Of a stretch of 64,000 nucleotides of DNA, positions 34,554 to 44,057 are shown piece after piece. Position 1 is the first letter of the stretch. Each line of letters opens with the position of its first letter. A program made the translations under genes and the position numbers. The notes beneath the pieces are model-generated. The model was not told where the DNA came from, did not search any database, and saw nothing but the letters and a program-made list of their open reading frames with translations. This DNA comes from UBA57 sp013378375. Lineage in GTDB: Archaea > Thermoproteota > Nitrososphaeria > Nitrososphaerales > UBA57. The stretch spans positions 1 through 64,000 of the forward strand of contig JACAFT010000001.1 of the NCBI GenBank assembly GCA_013378375.1, read 5' to 3'.

Positions 34554-35850
34554 AGGGATTTTATGCACTCGTGGTAATTTCTTGTCTAATTCAAGTCTTG
34601 ATTTTATGGATCATCGAGCATGGTCTGGATATTTGTGTTATAACGGAGAATCAAATTACACGATAAATTCCAAATTATCTAGTTTGTCTTATGATATTAT
34701 TGGCTGTTTAGGAGATACTGCTGTAAACGATAGAGATGTTTTAATTCATGGTGAAATCTATGGAGATTATAAACATATTATTGAACAAATTATTAATTCT
34801 ACTACTGTTTCAAATTTAAAATCACTTTTAGAAAAATTATTTACATTTGATGGTTCTTATTGTATGGTTATAAGAGGAAAGCTTGGAACAATATGTTGTC
34901 GTGATCCGCTTGGTACTAAACCTCTTTATATCGGTACTAAAGATGATTCCATTTCAATTTCTACTCAAAAAACAATCTTATTGCTTTCTGATTATGTTGT
35001 TGATGATTTCATTCCTGGCACTGCAATAATTCTGGAGAAGAATATTAGAATTAATTCTCGTAATTTATCAAATTTAGATGCCTTGTATAATTATAATGCT
35101 GACACTCTGTTGACTTTACTAAAAAAATCTATATCATCTCGTATTGGTGATCGAAAGAAGATTGGTGTATCATTCTCTGGTGGAATCGACAGTTCAATAT
35201 TGATTTCCATTGCAAATGAATTTACTGATATTAAGGCATTTAATGTGCGTATGAAAGATTCTCATGATTTTGCTAATGCAACAAAACTTGCTAACTTACT
35301 TGGAATTGATCTTGTAGAAATTGAGCCTAAGAAAGATAGTATTCCTGATGATATTCCAAATATCGTTTCTCTCGCTGAAATTACAAGACCTATGGACGTA
35401 AGTATTGCACTTGGTTTCTATTACGTTGCAAAAACTGCTCGAAAAAATAATGTTTCTACACTTTTTGTTGGACAACTTGCAGACGAATTATTTGGTGGAT
35501 ATGCGAGATATATTAGATCCATAACTGAAGAAAGTCCTGAATATGTAACAAATATGATGAATTCAGATGTCCATCTTGCATATACGAAAAACTTTGAACG
35601 AGATGAAAAAATTACATCCCCCTTTGTTGATCTATTTGTTCCATATTCATCTGTTCCAATAGTTAATTTTGCTCTAAATTGTCCAATAGATTATAAAATT
35701 GATATTGAAAATAATATTCGAAAAGTTATATTACGTTCAGTTGCTAAAAAATTAAACCTTCCTGATGAGATCATTAATCAAACTAAAAAAGCAATACATT
35801 TTAGTTCTGGTATTGACAAAGTTGTTAAAAAGGCATTAAAAAATAATTAA
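34534..35850 (+). CDS. Asparagine-synthetase-like protein without N-terminal Cys
   Basis: 438 aa. The N-terminal half is a class II glutamine-amidotransferase fold (FDGSYCMVIRG, CRDPLGTKPLYIG), but no start codon places Cys at position 2, so the glutaminase nucleophile is missing. The C-terminal half has the PP-loop SFSGGIDSSILI (about residue 216) and QLADELFGGYARY typical of AsnB. It probably amidates Asp, or a related acid, with free ammonia. Starts inside hel308. ATG at 34534 chosen; a TTG 9 bases upstream is possible. Confidence 0.82.
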   Translation: MNPTYVRGILCTRGNFLSNSSLDFMDHRAWSGYLCYNGESNYTINSKLSSLSYDIIGCLGDTAVNDRDVLIHGEIYGDYKHIIEQIINSTTVSNLKSLLEKLFTFDGSYCMVIRGKLGTICCRDPLGTKPLYIGTKDDSISISTQKTILLLSDYVVDDFIPGTAIILEKNIRINSRNLSNLDALYNYNADTLLTLLKKSISSRIGDRKKIGVSFSGGIDSSILISIANEFTDIKAFNVRMKDSHDFANATKLANLLGIDLVEIEPKKDSIPDDIPNIVSLAEITRPMDVSIALGFYYVAKTARKNNVSTLFVGQLADELFGGYARYIRSITEESPEYVTNMMNSDVHLAYTKNFERDEKITSPFVDLFVPYSSVPIVNFALNCPIDYKIDIENNIRKVILRSVAKKLNLPDEIINQTKKAIHFSSGIDKVVKKALKNN

Positions 35851-36278
35851 ATATCTAAAATTAACGTAGCTTTCCATTCATTTCCTTCTTTAAATAATTT
35901 AAATTTATGTAATGTTACTGCCTTCACATCTGCGCATAATTCATGTTTATCATGATTTATTTCTTCTCCATACAGTGTTGCTTTTAATTTATGTAATTCT
36001 TTTGATTTATTAATTTTAATGTCAAATTTATTGAATATTAGTCTATCAGAATCTTTTAGAATTACTAATTGTTCTAAAAATTCATATAATAATAAATCCA
36101 TTTGATCTGAAGATACATCGATCTCTATTTTCTTTATCTGGTCTATATCATCTAAATTTTCAATCATTGTGTTTGTCAATGCTTTTCCAGCATCGATAAA
36201 AACACCTTCTAGTGTTTTTGAATTTACTTCTATTGCTGCATCAGCTATCGATATGTCTTCTCTGTACAGATATGGCAA
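35847..36278 (-). CDS. Archease
   Basis: 143 aa. N-terminal YLYREDISIADAAIEV and the metal-site residues in HDKHELCADVKAVTLHKF match archease, which helps guanylylation of RtcB and gives the ligase multiple turnover. Twenty bases downstream of rtcB on the same strand, the classic pairing. TTG start. It is convergent and overlaps the asparagine-synthetase-like gene by four bases. Confidence 0.92.
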   Translation of the reverse strand: MPYLYREDISIADAAIEVNSKTLEGVFIDAGKALTNTMIENLDDIDQIKKIEIDVSSDQMDLLLYEFLEQLVILKDSDRLIFNKFDIKINKSKELHKLKATLYGEEINHDKHELCADVKAVTLHKFKLFKEGNEWKATLILDI

Positions 36279-36298
36279 TATTTGTTATTTTCAGTTTT

Positions 36299-37759
36299 TT
36301 AGCCTTTAACATTACCTATTGGAATGAATCTTACAATCCTTTTTGATATTTTTGACTTAACAGTTGCATCTATTACTTCATCAATATCTTTGTATGCTTT
36401 TCCTGCTTCTTCAGCTAATCCTGCATATGAGACTGATTTTACATATATTCCTCTTTTTAACATGTCTTTGAATAGAGTTTCTCCTCTGAATGTTCTTTTT
36501 GCTTTTGTTCTACTCATGGTTCTACCGCTGCCATGAGCTGTACTTGCAAATGTTTCAGTATGAGCTTCTTTTGTTCCCGTTAACAAATATGAACCTGTTT
36601 CCATACTTCCACCAATAATTACAGGTTGTCCTATTTCTCTATATTTCATTGGAATCTCTTCCCTTCCTGGGCCAAATGCACGAGTAGCTCCTTTTCTATG
36701 AACTATCATTTTTTTATTTTTACCATTTACCTTGTGCTCTTCAATTTTTGCTGTGTTGTGCGCTACATCATATACCATAGAAAGACCTAATTTTTCTGCT
36801 TCTTTTTTAAATACGTTAGAAAAAACTTCTCTAATTCTGTGCAGTATTACTTGTCTATTTACAAATGACATATTTATTGCACATTGCATAGCTGAAAAAT
36901 AATCTTGTCCTTCATCAGATTGAAATGGTGCACAAGCTAATTCTCTATCTAAAATTTTGATTTTATATTTACTTTCCATCACTCCTAGAAATTTTTTTAA
37001 ATAATCTGATGCAACTTGATGACCAAATCCTCTACTTCCACAATGAAACATAATTACTACTTGATTAGGGAATATTCCTATGGTTTTTGCAATTTTTTTA
37101 TCAAATATATATTCAGGTTTTACTACTTGAATTTCTAAATAATGATTTCCAGAACCTAATGTTCCAATTTGTTTTATTCCTCTTTTTATTGACATTTCGC
37201 TAATTTTTTCTGAATTTGCATTTTTCATTATTCCGTATTCTTCCGTATTTTCTAAATCTTCTTTCCACCCATATCCTTTATCAATACACCATGTAGATCC
37301 CATTTCTACAATTTCGCGAAATTCTGATGGATTAATTTTTACAAATCCTGAACCTCCGACTCCTGCTGGAACTTTGTTATATAATTGATCAACTAATTCT
37401 TTTAATTTTGGCTTTACATCCTTGTACGTCAGATTAGTTAATACTAATCTCATTCCACAATTTATGTCAAATCCAATTCCTCCTGGAGATATTACTCCTT
37501 TATTTAAATCCATTGCTGCAACTCCGCCAATTGGAAAACCATATCCGCTGTGTGCATCAGGCATTGTGTATGCATAATTTATTATTCCAGGTAATGTTGC
37601 AACATTAGTTATTTGGTCTATTACATGAATATCCATTAATTTTAATAATCGTTCTGATGCGTAAATTCTCACAGGAACATTCATTCCTTGTTTATAATTT
37701 GTTGGGATCTCCCAAGTTGTGTTTGAAATTTTTTGTACAACGTTTAAAATATTATTCAT
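36299..37759 (-). CDS. rtcB: RNA-splicing ligase RtcB
   Basis: 486 aa. It ligates 2',3'-cyclic or 3'-phosphate RNA ends to 5'-OH ends, the joining step of archaeal tRNA splicing. Metal and guanylate residues are visible: FDINCGMRL (Cys), MFHCGSRGFGHQ, VYDVAHNTAKIEEH (His), GSMETGSYLLTGT, and AHGSGRTMSR with the guanylylated His. Length is normal and no intein is present. Especially relevant here, where all four tRNA genes carry several introns. Confidence 0.97.
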   Translation of the reverse strand: MNNILNVVQKISNTTWEIPTNYKQGMNVPVRIYASERLLKLMDIHVIDQITNVATLPGIINYAYTMPDAHSGYGFPIGGVAAMDLNKGVISPGGIGFDINCGMRLVLTNLTYKDVKPKLKELVDQLYNKVPAGVGGSGFVKINPSEFREIVEMGSTWCIDKGYGWKEDLENTEEYGIMKNANSEKISEMSIKRGIKQIGTLGSGNHYLEIQVVKPEYIFDKKIAKTIGIFPNQVVIMFHCGSRGFGHQVASDYLKKFLGVMESKYKIKILDRELACAPFQSDEGQDYFSAMQCAINMSFVNRQVILHRIREVFSNVFKKEAEKLGLSMVYDVAHNTAKIEEHKVNGKNKKMIVHRKGATRAFGPGREEIPMKYREIGQPVIIGGSMETGSYLLTGTKEAHTETFASTAHGSGRTMSRTKAKRTFRGETLFKDMLKRGIYVKSVSYAGLAEEAGKAYKDIDEVIDATVKSKISKRIVRFIPIGNVKG

Positions 37760-37833
37760 GTTATTTTACCTGTTTAGAATAAAGATTATATGAATCGAAT
37801 ATATGTGTTTGTTACATTTATTTATTGACTGAT

Positions 37834-38097
37834 ATGACTGTGAATAAATTAATTATTAATATTAAAGTACAAACTGGGCAACAAAAACAATATATTGATT
37901 TTATTGACGATCACATTTCTCTGGGTGTATGTTCTCGCCCTATAAAAAATCAAGCTAATTCAGAAGTTATAAAAATTCTTTCTGAATTATTTAAAACAAG
38001 CTCGTCCAAAATAAAAATTATATATGGACAAAAAAATTCGTTAAAAACCATTGTTATAATTAACCCTGAGTTTATACCTGAAAATTTGAATATTTAA
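37834..38097 (+). CDS. DUF167/YggU family protein
   Basis: About 87 aa. SRPIKNQANSEVIKILSELF and KIIYGQKNSLKTIVI match the DUF167 pattern (P-x-x-G/N-x-A-N...G-x-x-S-x-x-K). Function unknown across all domains of life. ATG at 37834 or TTG at 37825. Divergent from rtcB, sharing a 75-base AT-rich promoter region, and ends one base before the PAC2 gene's stop. Confidence 0.8.
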   Translation: MTVNKLIINIKVQTGQQKQYIDFIDDHISLGVCSRPIKNQANSEVIKILSELFKTSSSKIKIIYGQKNSLKTIVIINPEFIPENLNI

Positions 38098-38862
38098 TTA
38101 ACTAATATATTGAGTATTCTGATTTTTAGCAGAATGTTTTATTCCTTCATCGTTGTCTGATTTCATATTTTCGATTTGGTTGATTAAATCTAATGTTTCT
38201 TGAGCTTTTTTTGATAATTCCTTTGTATTCATATTTAATTTTGTAATTTTTTTTAATGATTTTAATACTTCTTTTGATGAATTTGGATCTATTATATATC
38301 CTGATGTTTCTCCCAATAGGGAATATCCTTCCATTCCTTTTATTTTTGCTATTCCTATTAATATTCCATTCATCCCTGTGATCATTCCTTGATTCATTAT
38401 TGATATTCCATTTCGTTTTAATAATTTGACTTGTTTTTTGCTTGTTGCTGTCCCAAAAACTTTTGGTTTTTGCACAAAATTTCCAGTTATATAAGCAGCT
38501 AGGGTGAATATTTTTTTTACTCCTAATTTTGACGTATAATCTAATATTTTTTCTGATAATAAGTAATTTGCCTGTTCTGTTATTGGTTGTGATTCACCTG
38601 TTAATATTAAGAAATCATTATCTAATTTTTTATTTTCAAGAAGGTATATTGTATTATTTACAATTTCTCCTATTCCTTTGTTGTTAATTATTACTTGTGG
38701 AGGAAATGAATTACTATATATTTTACAAATTGCTTTGCCATTATATTCGTCAATTAAATGTTCTGCCGCTAATTTTCCAACATATCCACTACCTGGCATT
38801 CCACAAATTAATATTGGGTTTTTTAGCTTTTTTGTTTTTGATGTTTTTAATATTATTTCCAC
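38098..38862 (-). CDS. PAC2 family protein (proteasome assembly chaperone-like)
   Basis: 254 aa. PILICGMPGSGYVGKLAAEHLI, LILTGESQP and YSLLGETSGYIIDP are the conserved blocks of archaeal PAC2 proteins (COG2047). Archaeal members bind proteasome-related partners; direct assembly activity is inferred from eukaryotic PAC2. GTG start. The C-terminal 50 residues are charged and variable. Confidence 0.87.
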   Translation of the reverse strand: MEIILKTSKTKKLKNPILICGMPGSGYVGKLAAEHLIDEYNGKAICKIYSNSFPPQVIINNKGIGEIVNNTIYLLENKKLDNDFLILTGESQPITEQANYLLSEKILDYTSKLGVKKIFTLAAYITGNFVQKPKVFGTATSKKQVKLLKRNGISIMNQGMITGMNGILIGIAKIKGMEGYSLLGETSGYIIDPNSSKEVLKSLKKITKLNMNTKELSKKAQETLDLINQIENMKSDNDEGIKHSAKNQNTQYIS

Positions 38863-38907
38863 AATAAATAGTTTTATAATCTCATCGTTTATTAGTTTGC
38901 CTTATTA

Positions 38908-39483
38908 TTATTTTGGAAATATGGCTGTATTTGACCAGTTTTTTTTAATATATCCTTTACTTAAGTTTACCATTGGTAAATAATTATGAAATAGTCTTAT
39001 ATTTTTTCCAAGTCTGATTGTTGAAATATTTATTATGCAGTTTTTTCCATGATTTTTTTCTAACGAAGGTACAATTTTTGAATTAAATCCTATATTAATC
39101 TCGTCATCTGTTTTTCCTTCAATTATCATTATTATTGCTGTATGTCCGTCTATTTCTGCTAAATGTGATTCATATATTAATTCTGTAAAAATTGTTTTTA
39201 CATTTGGTTCTTCTTTAATTTCTTTAATAATTTTTTCCTGAGTAATTCCTAGTTTGAATTTTATTAAATAAAGATGTCTTGAGGGTAAACTATTTAGTCC
39301 ATTTATTCCTGTGTTTAATTCTGTATAGTAGTTTAATAGTTCTAAATCTTCTAATTTTTTACGTTTTCTATTTACTGTTCTGGATGGTATTTCTGTATTT
39401 TGACTAATTCTATTATCTGAAATTCTGGGATTTTTAATTAATTCTTTGATAATTATTTTTTCAAATTTGTCTAATTTATACAT
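38908..39483 (-). CDS. Lrp/AsnC-type transcription regulator
   Basis: About 191 aa. The N-terminal helix-turn-helix is LIKNPRISDNRISQNTEIPSRTVNRKRKKLE split over residues 14-44; the rest resembles a ligand-sensing domain with an insertion. Divergent from the glutamate-synthase-like genes across an operator-like palindrome, so it likely controls them. ATG at 39483 or TTG at 39504 (leaderless from the palindrome's TATA). The exact Lrp subfamily is unsure. Confidence 0.72.
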   Translation of the reverse strand: MYKLDKFEKIIIKELIKNPRISDNRISQNTEIPSRTVNRKRKKLEDLELLNYYTELNTGINGLNSLPSRHLYLIKFKLGITQEKIIKEIKEEPNVKTIFTELIYESHLAEIDGHTAIIMIIEGKTDDEINIGFNSKIVPSLEKNHGKNCIINISTIRLGKNIRLFHNYLPMVNLSKGYIKKNWSNTAIFPK

Positions 39484-39520
39484 TTTATCAGTAATTTTGA
39501 CCAAAACTAGACACTTATGT

Positions 39521-39559
39521 ACATAAAAGATATATTAATATATCTATATTATATCTTTT
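39521..39559. promoter_or_regulatory. Nested palindromes between Lrp regulator and gltB-like gene
   Basis: A perfect 16-bp palindrome, GATATATTAATATATC, occupies 39529-39544. It overlaps a larger inverted repeat, ATAAAAGATATA (39523-39534) against TATATCTTTT (39550-39559). The core serves as a TATA-like box about 26 bases before the GTG start at 39560 and symmetrically before the regulator. An Lrp dimer bound here would block TBP in both directions. Confidence 0.6.
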
Positions 39560-41944
39560 GTGTCTAAACCCATTCAAGAGGTAGAATCATTTGTTAAAAT
39601 GCCTAAACCCAAGCAGAAAGAGTTTTGGGATGCACGTCGTATTGAACATCTTCGTGAATTAGCTCTTACTGGAAAGGCTGCATATTTATGGGAAAATCAT
39701 TCTGATAGTTCCAGAGTACTTGATAGACTAGCTTTTTCTGATATTGATCCATTAAAATCAAATGAAAATTTTAAAGAAATTCGTGATAATTCTTCTCTTA
39801 TTGAAAATATCGATACTTCTACTAAACTTGCTTTTGGAAGAATTGGAATATCTGCTCCATTATATCTTGGTGATATGTCATTTGGAGCTCTAAGTGGAAT
39901 TCCAAATATTGCATTAGCACGTGCTTCTGATGCAACTGGTGTTATTAATGGAACTGGTGAAGGTGGATTACATCCTGATGTTGCTGCTTGTAAAAACATA
40001 ACTGTTCAATGGGCTTCAGGACGATTTGGTGTAGATCTTGATGTATTAAAAACTGGACAAGGAATTGTAATTAAAGTTGGTCAGGGTGCAAAACCTGGTA
40101 TTGGTGGACATTTACCTGGTTCAAAGGTTACAGGTCCTATTTCTCGTGCTCGTCGAATTCCTATTGGCAAAGATGCAGTATCCCCTGCACCTCATCATGA
40201 CATTTACTCTATCGAGGATCTGGGTCAAAGAATTTGGGCTTTAAAAGAGGCTACTGGTAAACCTGTTTTTGTAAAAATTGGTTGTACTAATTATGTTCCA
40301 TATATTGCATCTGGCGTTGCAAGTATGGGTGCTGATGGAATTATTATCGATGGTTCAGGTGCAGGTACTGGTGCTGCTCCATCTGTAGTTCGAGATAATG
40401 TAGGACTTCCTATTGATCTAGTTGTTTCTTGGGTTGATCGTATTTTAACTCAACAAAATCTTCGTAATGGATTTTCTGTTATTGCAGCAGGTGCAGTTAG
40501 TAATGCAGAAGATACTGCTAAATTATTGGCCCTTGGTGCTGATTGTGTCAGTACTGGAACTGCTACATTGGTTGGTTTAGGTTGTTTAATGGTACATAAA
40601 TGTCATATTGGTTTTTGTCCTGCACTTCTTACAAATAAACTCGTAGATGACCCGACAAAAGTTCTTTCTCTTGACAAATCAGTTGAATGGACATCTAAAA
40701 TGATTTTTGGATGGATTGAAGAATTTAAATGGATTTTACGAGAATTGAATTTGAATTCTGCATCTGAATTAGTTGGGAGGCGAGATTTACTTCGTGGTTA
40801 CGACATGTATGAAGAAACTGCAGATATTTTAGGAGTTGAACTTGATCATTCCTCTAAATCATTGGTTGGTCCTAAACCTGTTCAAAAGCACGTATCTGAA
40901 GATGAATACTGGACACCAATTCTTCAAGGCGAACTTCGTGAACTTTCTGGTAGTGCAGGTAGAAATCCAGGAGAAGCGGTAATTACTAGTATGGGTACAA
41001 TTTCTGCTCCCTTTGTTGATCAACCACGTTCAGTATGTGATTGGCTTCGCTGTGATGGAGCACAAGTCACTCGACCTAGTATTGATCCTTATAGAGAAGA
41101 GATTGAAACTTCAACTTATTTAGCACATGGAGATGTACGATTGTCTAATCCAATATATCTGGGTCGACTTCATGAAGAAGGTTCGATTGAAAAAATATTT
41201 TATGAAGTAGCTTCCTCTATGGGATTATTATATAATTCAAAAAAATTACTTGAAGAATCAAATCAATCTATGAATTCATCTCTTTTAATTCCTCATTCTG
41301 AATTCTTAAACAAAGATAATTCTGGAATCAAATGTATAACAATTAATTATACTGAACTTGATCAAATCAAAAACCTATCTGAGAATAATGTTCATATTAT
41401 GGTAAGATTCCCATCAAATGAAGAAACTATCAAACTAATTCCGTCAGTAATTGAACAAAATATTACAGGTATAATTATTGATTGGGACTTTGAGAATAAC
41501 CAAAATAAAATCGATCTTGCAATTTGTACATCCGAAGTTGATAATATCTTGAGAAATACACGAATAAAAACCACAATCGCTAGAAATGAAATTAATTTAT
41601 TGGTTGAAGGAAGTAGAGTTCGTGGAGCAGCTGATATATTCAAATTAATTGGATTGGGTGCTGATGCAGTTGGAATTAGTAAATCTGCCTTATTATCTAT
41701 AAATTACGATCCAAAGAAGTTTCGTAATGATAGTAATGAATCTAATTTTGATCAAGATAAAACAAGAGAAAAACTAGAATATACTATTCTAGCTCTGCAA
41801 AAAGAAATTAAATTATTAGCAGGAGCTGCCGGAATTAGTTCCATTCAAAATTCACTATTAGGCAATAGAGAATTATTCCGATCCGTTGATTTAGATCCAG
41901 AGATTCGAAAAAGACTTGGCATTAAACCTGGTGGAGCTCCTTGA
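39560..41944 (+). CDS. Glutamate-synthase-like FMN barrel protein with second degenerate barrel
   Basis: 794 aa. Residues 1-445 are a glutamate synthase FMN domain (PLYLGDMSFGALSG, GTGEGGLHPDV, GQGAKPGIGGHLPGSKVT, and the iron-sulfur Cys cluster CLMVHKCHIGFCP). Residues about 520-794 repeat the plan in a worn form: NPIYLGRL, EGSRVRGAADIFKLIGLGADAVG and GNRELFRSVDLD mirror PLYLGDM, AGAVSNAEDTAKLLALGADCVS and GRRDLLRGYDM, without the Cys cluster. GTG start. Works with the next gene to move glutamine amide nitrogen, presumably to 2-oxoglutarate. Confidence 0.85.
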   Translation: MSKPIQEVESFVKMPKPKQKEFWDARRIEHLRELALTGKAAYLWENHSDSSRVLDRLAFSDIDPLKSNENFKEIRDNSSLIENIDTSTKLAFGRIGISAPLYLGDMSFGALSGIPNIALARASDATGVINGTGEGGLHPDVAACKNITVQWASGRFGVDLDVLKTGQGIVIKVGQGAKPGIGGHLPGSKVTGPISRARRIPIGKDAVSPAPHHDIYSIEDLGQRIWALKEATGKPVFVKIGCTNYVPYIASGVASMGADGIIIDGSGAGTGAAPSVVRDNVGLPIDLVVSWVDRILTQQNLRNGFSVIAAGAVSNAEDTAKLLALGADCVSTGTATLVGLGCLMVHKCHIGFCPALLTNKLVDDPTKVLSLDKSVEWTSKMIFGWIEEFKWILRELNLNSASELVGRRDLLRGYDMYEETADILGVELDHSSKSLVGPKPVQKHVSEDEYWTPILQGELRELSGSAGRNPGEAVITSMGTISAPFVDQPRSVCDWLRCDGAQVTRPSIDPYREEIETSTYLAHGDVRLSNPIYLGRLHEEGSIEKIFYEVASSMGLLYNSKKLLEESNQSMNSSLLIPHSEFLNKDNSGIKCITINYTELDQIKNLSENNVHIMVRFPSNEETIKLIPSVIEQNITGIIIDWDFENNQNKIDLAICTSEVDNILRNTRIKTTIARNEINLLVEGSRVRGAADIFKLIGLGADAVGISKSALLSINYDPKKFRNDSNESNFDQDKTREKLEYTILALQKEIKLLAGAAGISSIQNSLLGNRELFRSVDLDPEIRKRLGIKPGGAP

Positions 41945-44055
41945 CTGATCATAAAATAGTTAGTAAAGATGATTGTGGAGTATTTGCCATATTAAAGAAA
42001 AAACATTCTGTTAAAATTCCAAATCAAATAGCAATTGATGGCATTGAATGTGTTAGATTTCGTGGAAGTAAGTATGGGGCTGGTTTTGCTTCATTTAATC
42101 TTGATAATTCAAATAAAGATTTCTTATTGAGTATATTTGTCGAAGATGAGAACACATTTGAAGAAATCAAAAATATTCTTATTGATTCAGGTTTCTCTAT
42201 AGGCAATGTTAAATCCCAGACAATTGCTGCATCTGAATTATCTCTTGATATTTCATTGATTGTTAGTACTTCTGATTCAGAAAAATTATCTCAAGTAGTT
42301 AATGAAATTAATTATAAATTCTCTATTCCTAATTATCGTGCTAGAATTTATTCATCTGGAAATTATGTTAATGTTTACAAAGATATTGGATATCCTTCTG
42401 ATGTAGCTTCTTCAACTGGTCTTATAGGTTCTGATGTAGCTGCTGATTTATGGATTGCTCATACTCGACAACCTACTAATTCTCCTGGTTCTTCTGCAAT
42501 TTGGTGCCATCCATTTTCAAATGTAAATACTGCAATTGTTCATAATGGTGATATTAGTTCTTTTGGTTCAAATATTAATTTTCTTAATTATCGTGGAGTT
42601 ACAAATCTCGTAGGCACTGATAGTGAGGTCGTTGCATTTATTGCAGATTATTTAGCTCGTATTGAAAAATTATCAATGCATGATATTGGTTTAATTCTAT
42701 CCAATCCATATGATCGTTTTCTTTATCGATTAGGTCGTGAAAAAACAAAATACATTCGTAATTTACTCTATAAATATAGAGGCGCTGAATTAGACGGTCC
42801 ATTTACTATTTTTATTGGATATTCTGATGGAGATGATGTCTATCTTCTTGCTGTAATTGATCGTTCAAAGTTTCGACCTGTTGTTATTGGCGAAGACGAT
42901 AATTATATTTACATGGCTAGTGAGGAGTGTCAAATTAGAATGTTGTCTCCAAAAGCAAATATATGGACTCCACAACCTGGACGATTTGTTCTTGCTTCAA
43001 TGAATAAAGGTATTATTGAGTCTGGTCGTGATTCTAATACTATAGATTCAATTAGTTCAGATTTAATACAAATTGAGACTTCACATGATATTTCTCAAAA
43101 TATTATTGATTCAAATGATCTTTCGTCATATGAATTGAATACTAATATTCAATCTGTCTTAAACAATGGACCAAAAAAAGTTAATTTAATGAATGTACGT
43201 GGACAAAGATATCTTGGTGTTAATCTCCCAAAAAATACTGAATTAAATATTTATGGAACACCTGGAAATTGTCTTGCTAATTTCAATAAAGGTACAAATA
43301 TCAATGTTTATGGTAGTGCTGAAGATAATGTTGCTGATACTATGTATGAAGGAAAAATCACAATTCATGGTAATACACGTGATGTAATTGGATATGCTCT
43401 TCAAGGAGGAAAAATATTCATTCGTGGTAATGTTGGAAATCGTGCATTTATATTAATGCGCGAATACGAAGAAAGCCGTCCAGTTGTTATTGTTGGAAAT
43501 CGTGCCGATGATTATTTTGGTGAATACATGGCCGGCGGTCTTGCATTGGTACTCGGAATTGATTCTCTTGATTATGATGAACCAGAACAATTAGTCGGCA
43601 ATTTTCTTGCTACTGGAATGCTACGGGGATTGATTTATGTCAGAGGAAAAGTTAATGCAGATTCTATTGGTTTAAAACCACCTAAAGAAGATATAATCAA
43701 CTACCTGTCTTATCTAAATTATAAAGGAATTATTGACAATGAATTATTTAAGAAACTTTCATCTGCTTCTGATATAAATCTTAATTTTTTGAAGTCAGAA
43801 CTCTCTGATAATGCATTTAATTCCATTAAAAAATTATTTTCTAGCAAGTACAGTGTTAATCTAGATATAGAATATAAAAAACTAGATGATTCTGATCTTA
43901 AATTATTAACTCCATATTTGAATGAATTCGCATCTGATTTTGATATTTCAGGTGATGTATTGAATAAACTTCTTAGTTCTGAATATACAATTATAAGATC
44001 TATTGATAAATCTAAAGATCCAAAAGTTCCAAAAGTAACAGTTGTAGAAGAATAA
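41941..44055 (+). CDS. Glutamate-synthase-like amidotransferase plus GXGXG domain
   Basis: 704 aa. The N-terminal class II glutaminase has its nucleophile in DDCGVFAI (Cys12, freed by propeptide removal) and ARG/HNGD motifs RGSKYGAGF, HTRQPTNSPG, and IVHNGDISSFG. The C-terminal part is a GXGXG beta-helix (GNCLANFNKG, GYALQGGKIFIRGNVGNRA, YMAGGLALVLG). Together with the upstream FMN protein this rebuilds the large subunit of glutamate synthase as two polypeptides, with the barrel gene first. Starts inside the upstream stop (overlap of four bases). The start is TTG at 41941. Confidence 0.87.
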   Translation: MTDHKIVSKDDCGVFAILKKKHSVKIPNQIAIDGIECVRFRGSKYGAGFASFNLDNSNKDFLLSIFVEDENTFEEIKNILIDSGFSIGNVKSQTIAASELSLDISLIVSTSDSEKLSQVVNEINYKFSIPNYRARIYSSGNYVNVYKDIGYPSDVASSTGLIGSDVAADLWIAHTRQPTNSPGSSAIWCHPFSNVNTAIVHNGDISSFGSNINFLNYRGVTNLVGTDSEVVAFIADYLARIEKLSMHDIGLILSNPYDRFLYRLGREKTKYIRNLLYKYRGAELDGPFTIFIGYSDGDDVYLLAVIDRSKFRPVVIGEDDNYIYMASEECQIRMLSPKANIWTPQPGRFVLASMNKGIIESGRDSNTIDSISSDLIQIETSHDISQNIIDSNDLSSYELNTNIQSVLNNGPKKVNLMNVRGQRYLGVNLPKNTELNIYGTPGNCLANFNKGTNINVYGSAEDNVADTMYEGKITIHGNTRDVIGYALQGGKIFIRGNVGNRAFILMREYEESRPVVIVGNRADDYFGEYMAGGLALVLGIDSLDYDEPEQLVGNFLATGMLRGLIYVRGKVNADSIGLKPPKEDIINYLSYLNYKGIIDNELFKKLSSASDINLNFLKSELSDNAFNSIKKLFSSKYSVNLDIEYKKLDDSDLKLLTPYLNEFASDFDISGDVLNKLLSSEYTIIRSIDKSKDPKVPKVTVVEE

Positions 44056-44057
44056 TT

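Noticed and set aside
36299..37759. Possible intein in RtcB
   Set aside because: RtcB of several archaea carries inteins, but here the length (486 aa) and motif order are uninterrupted.
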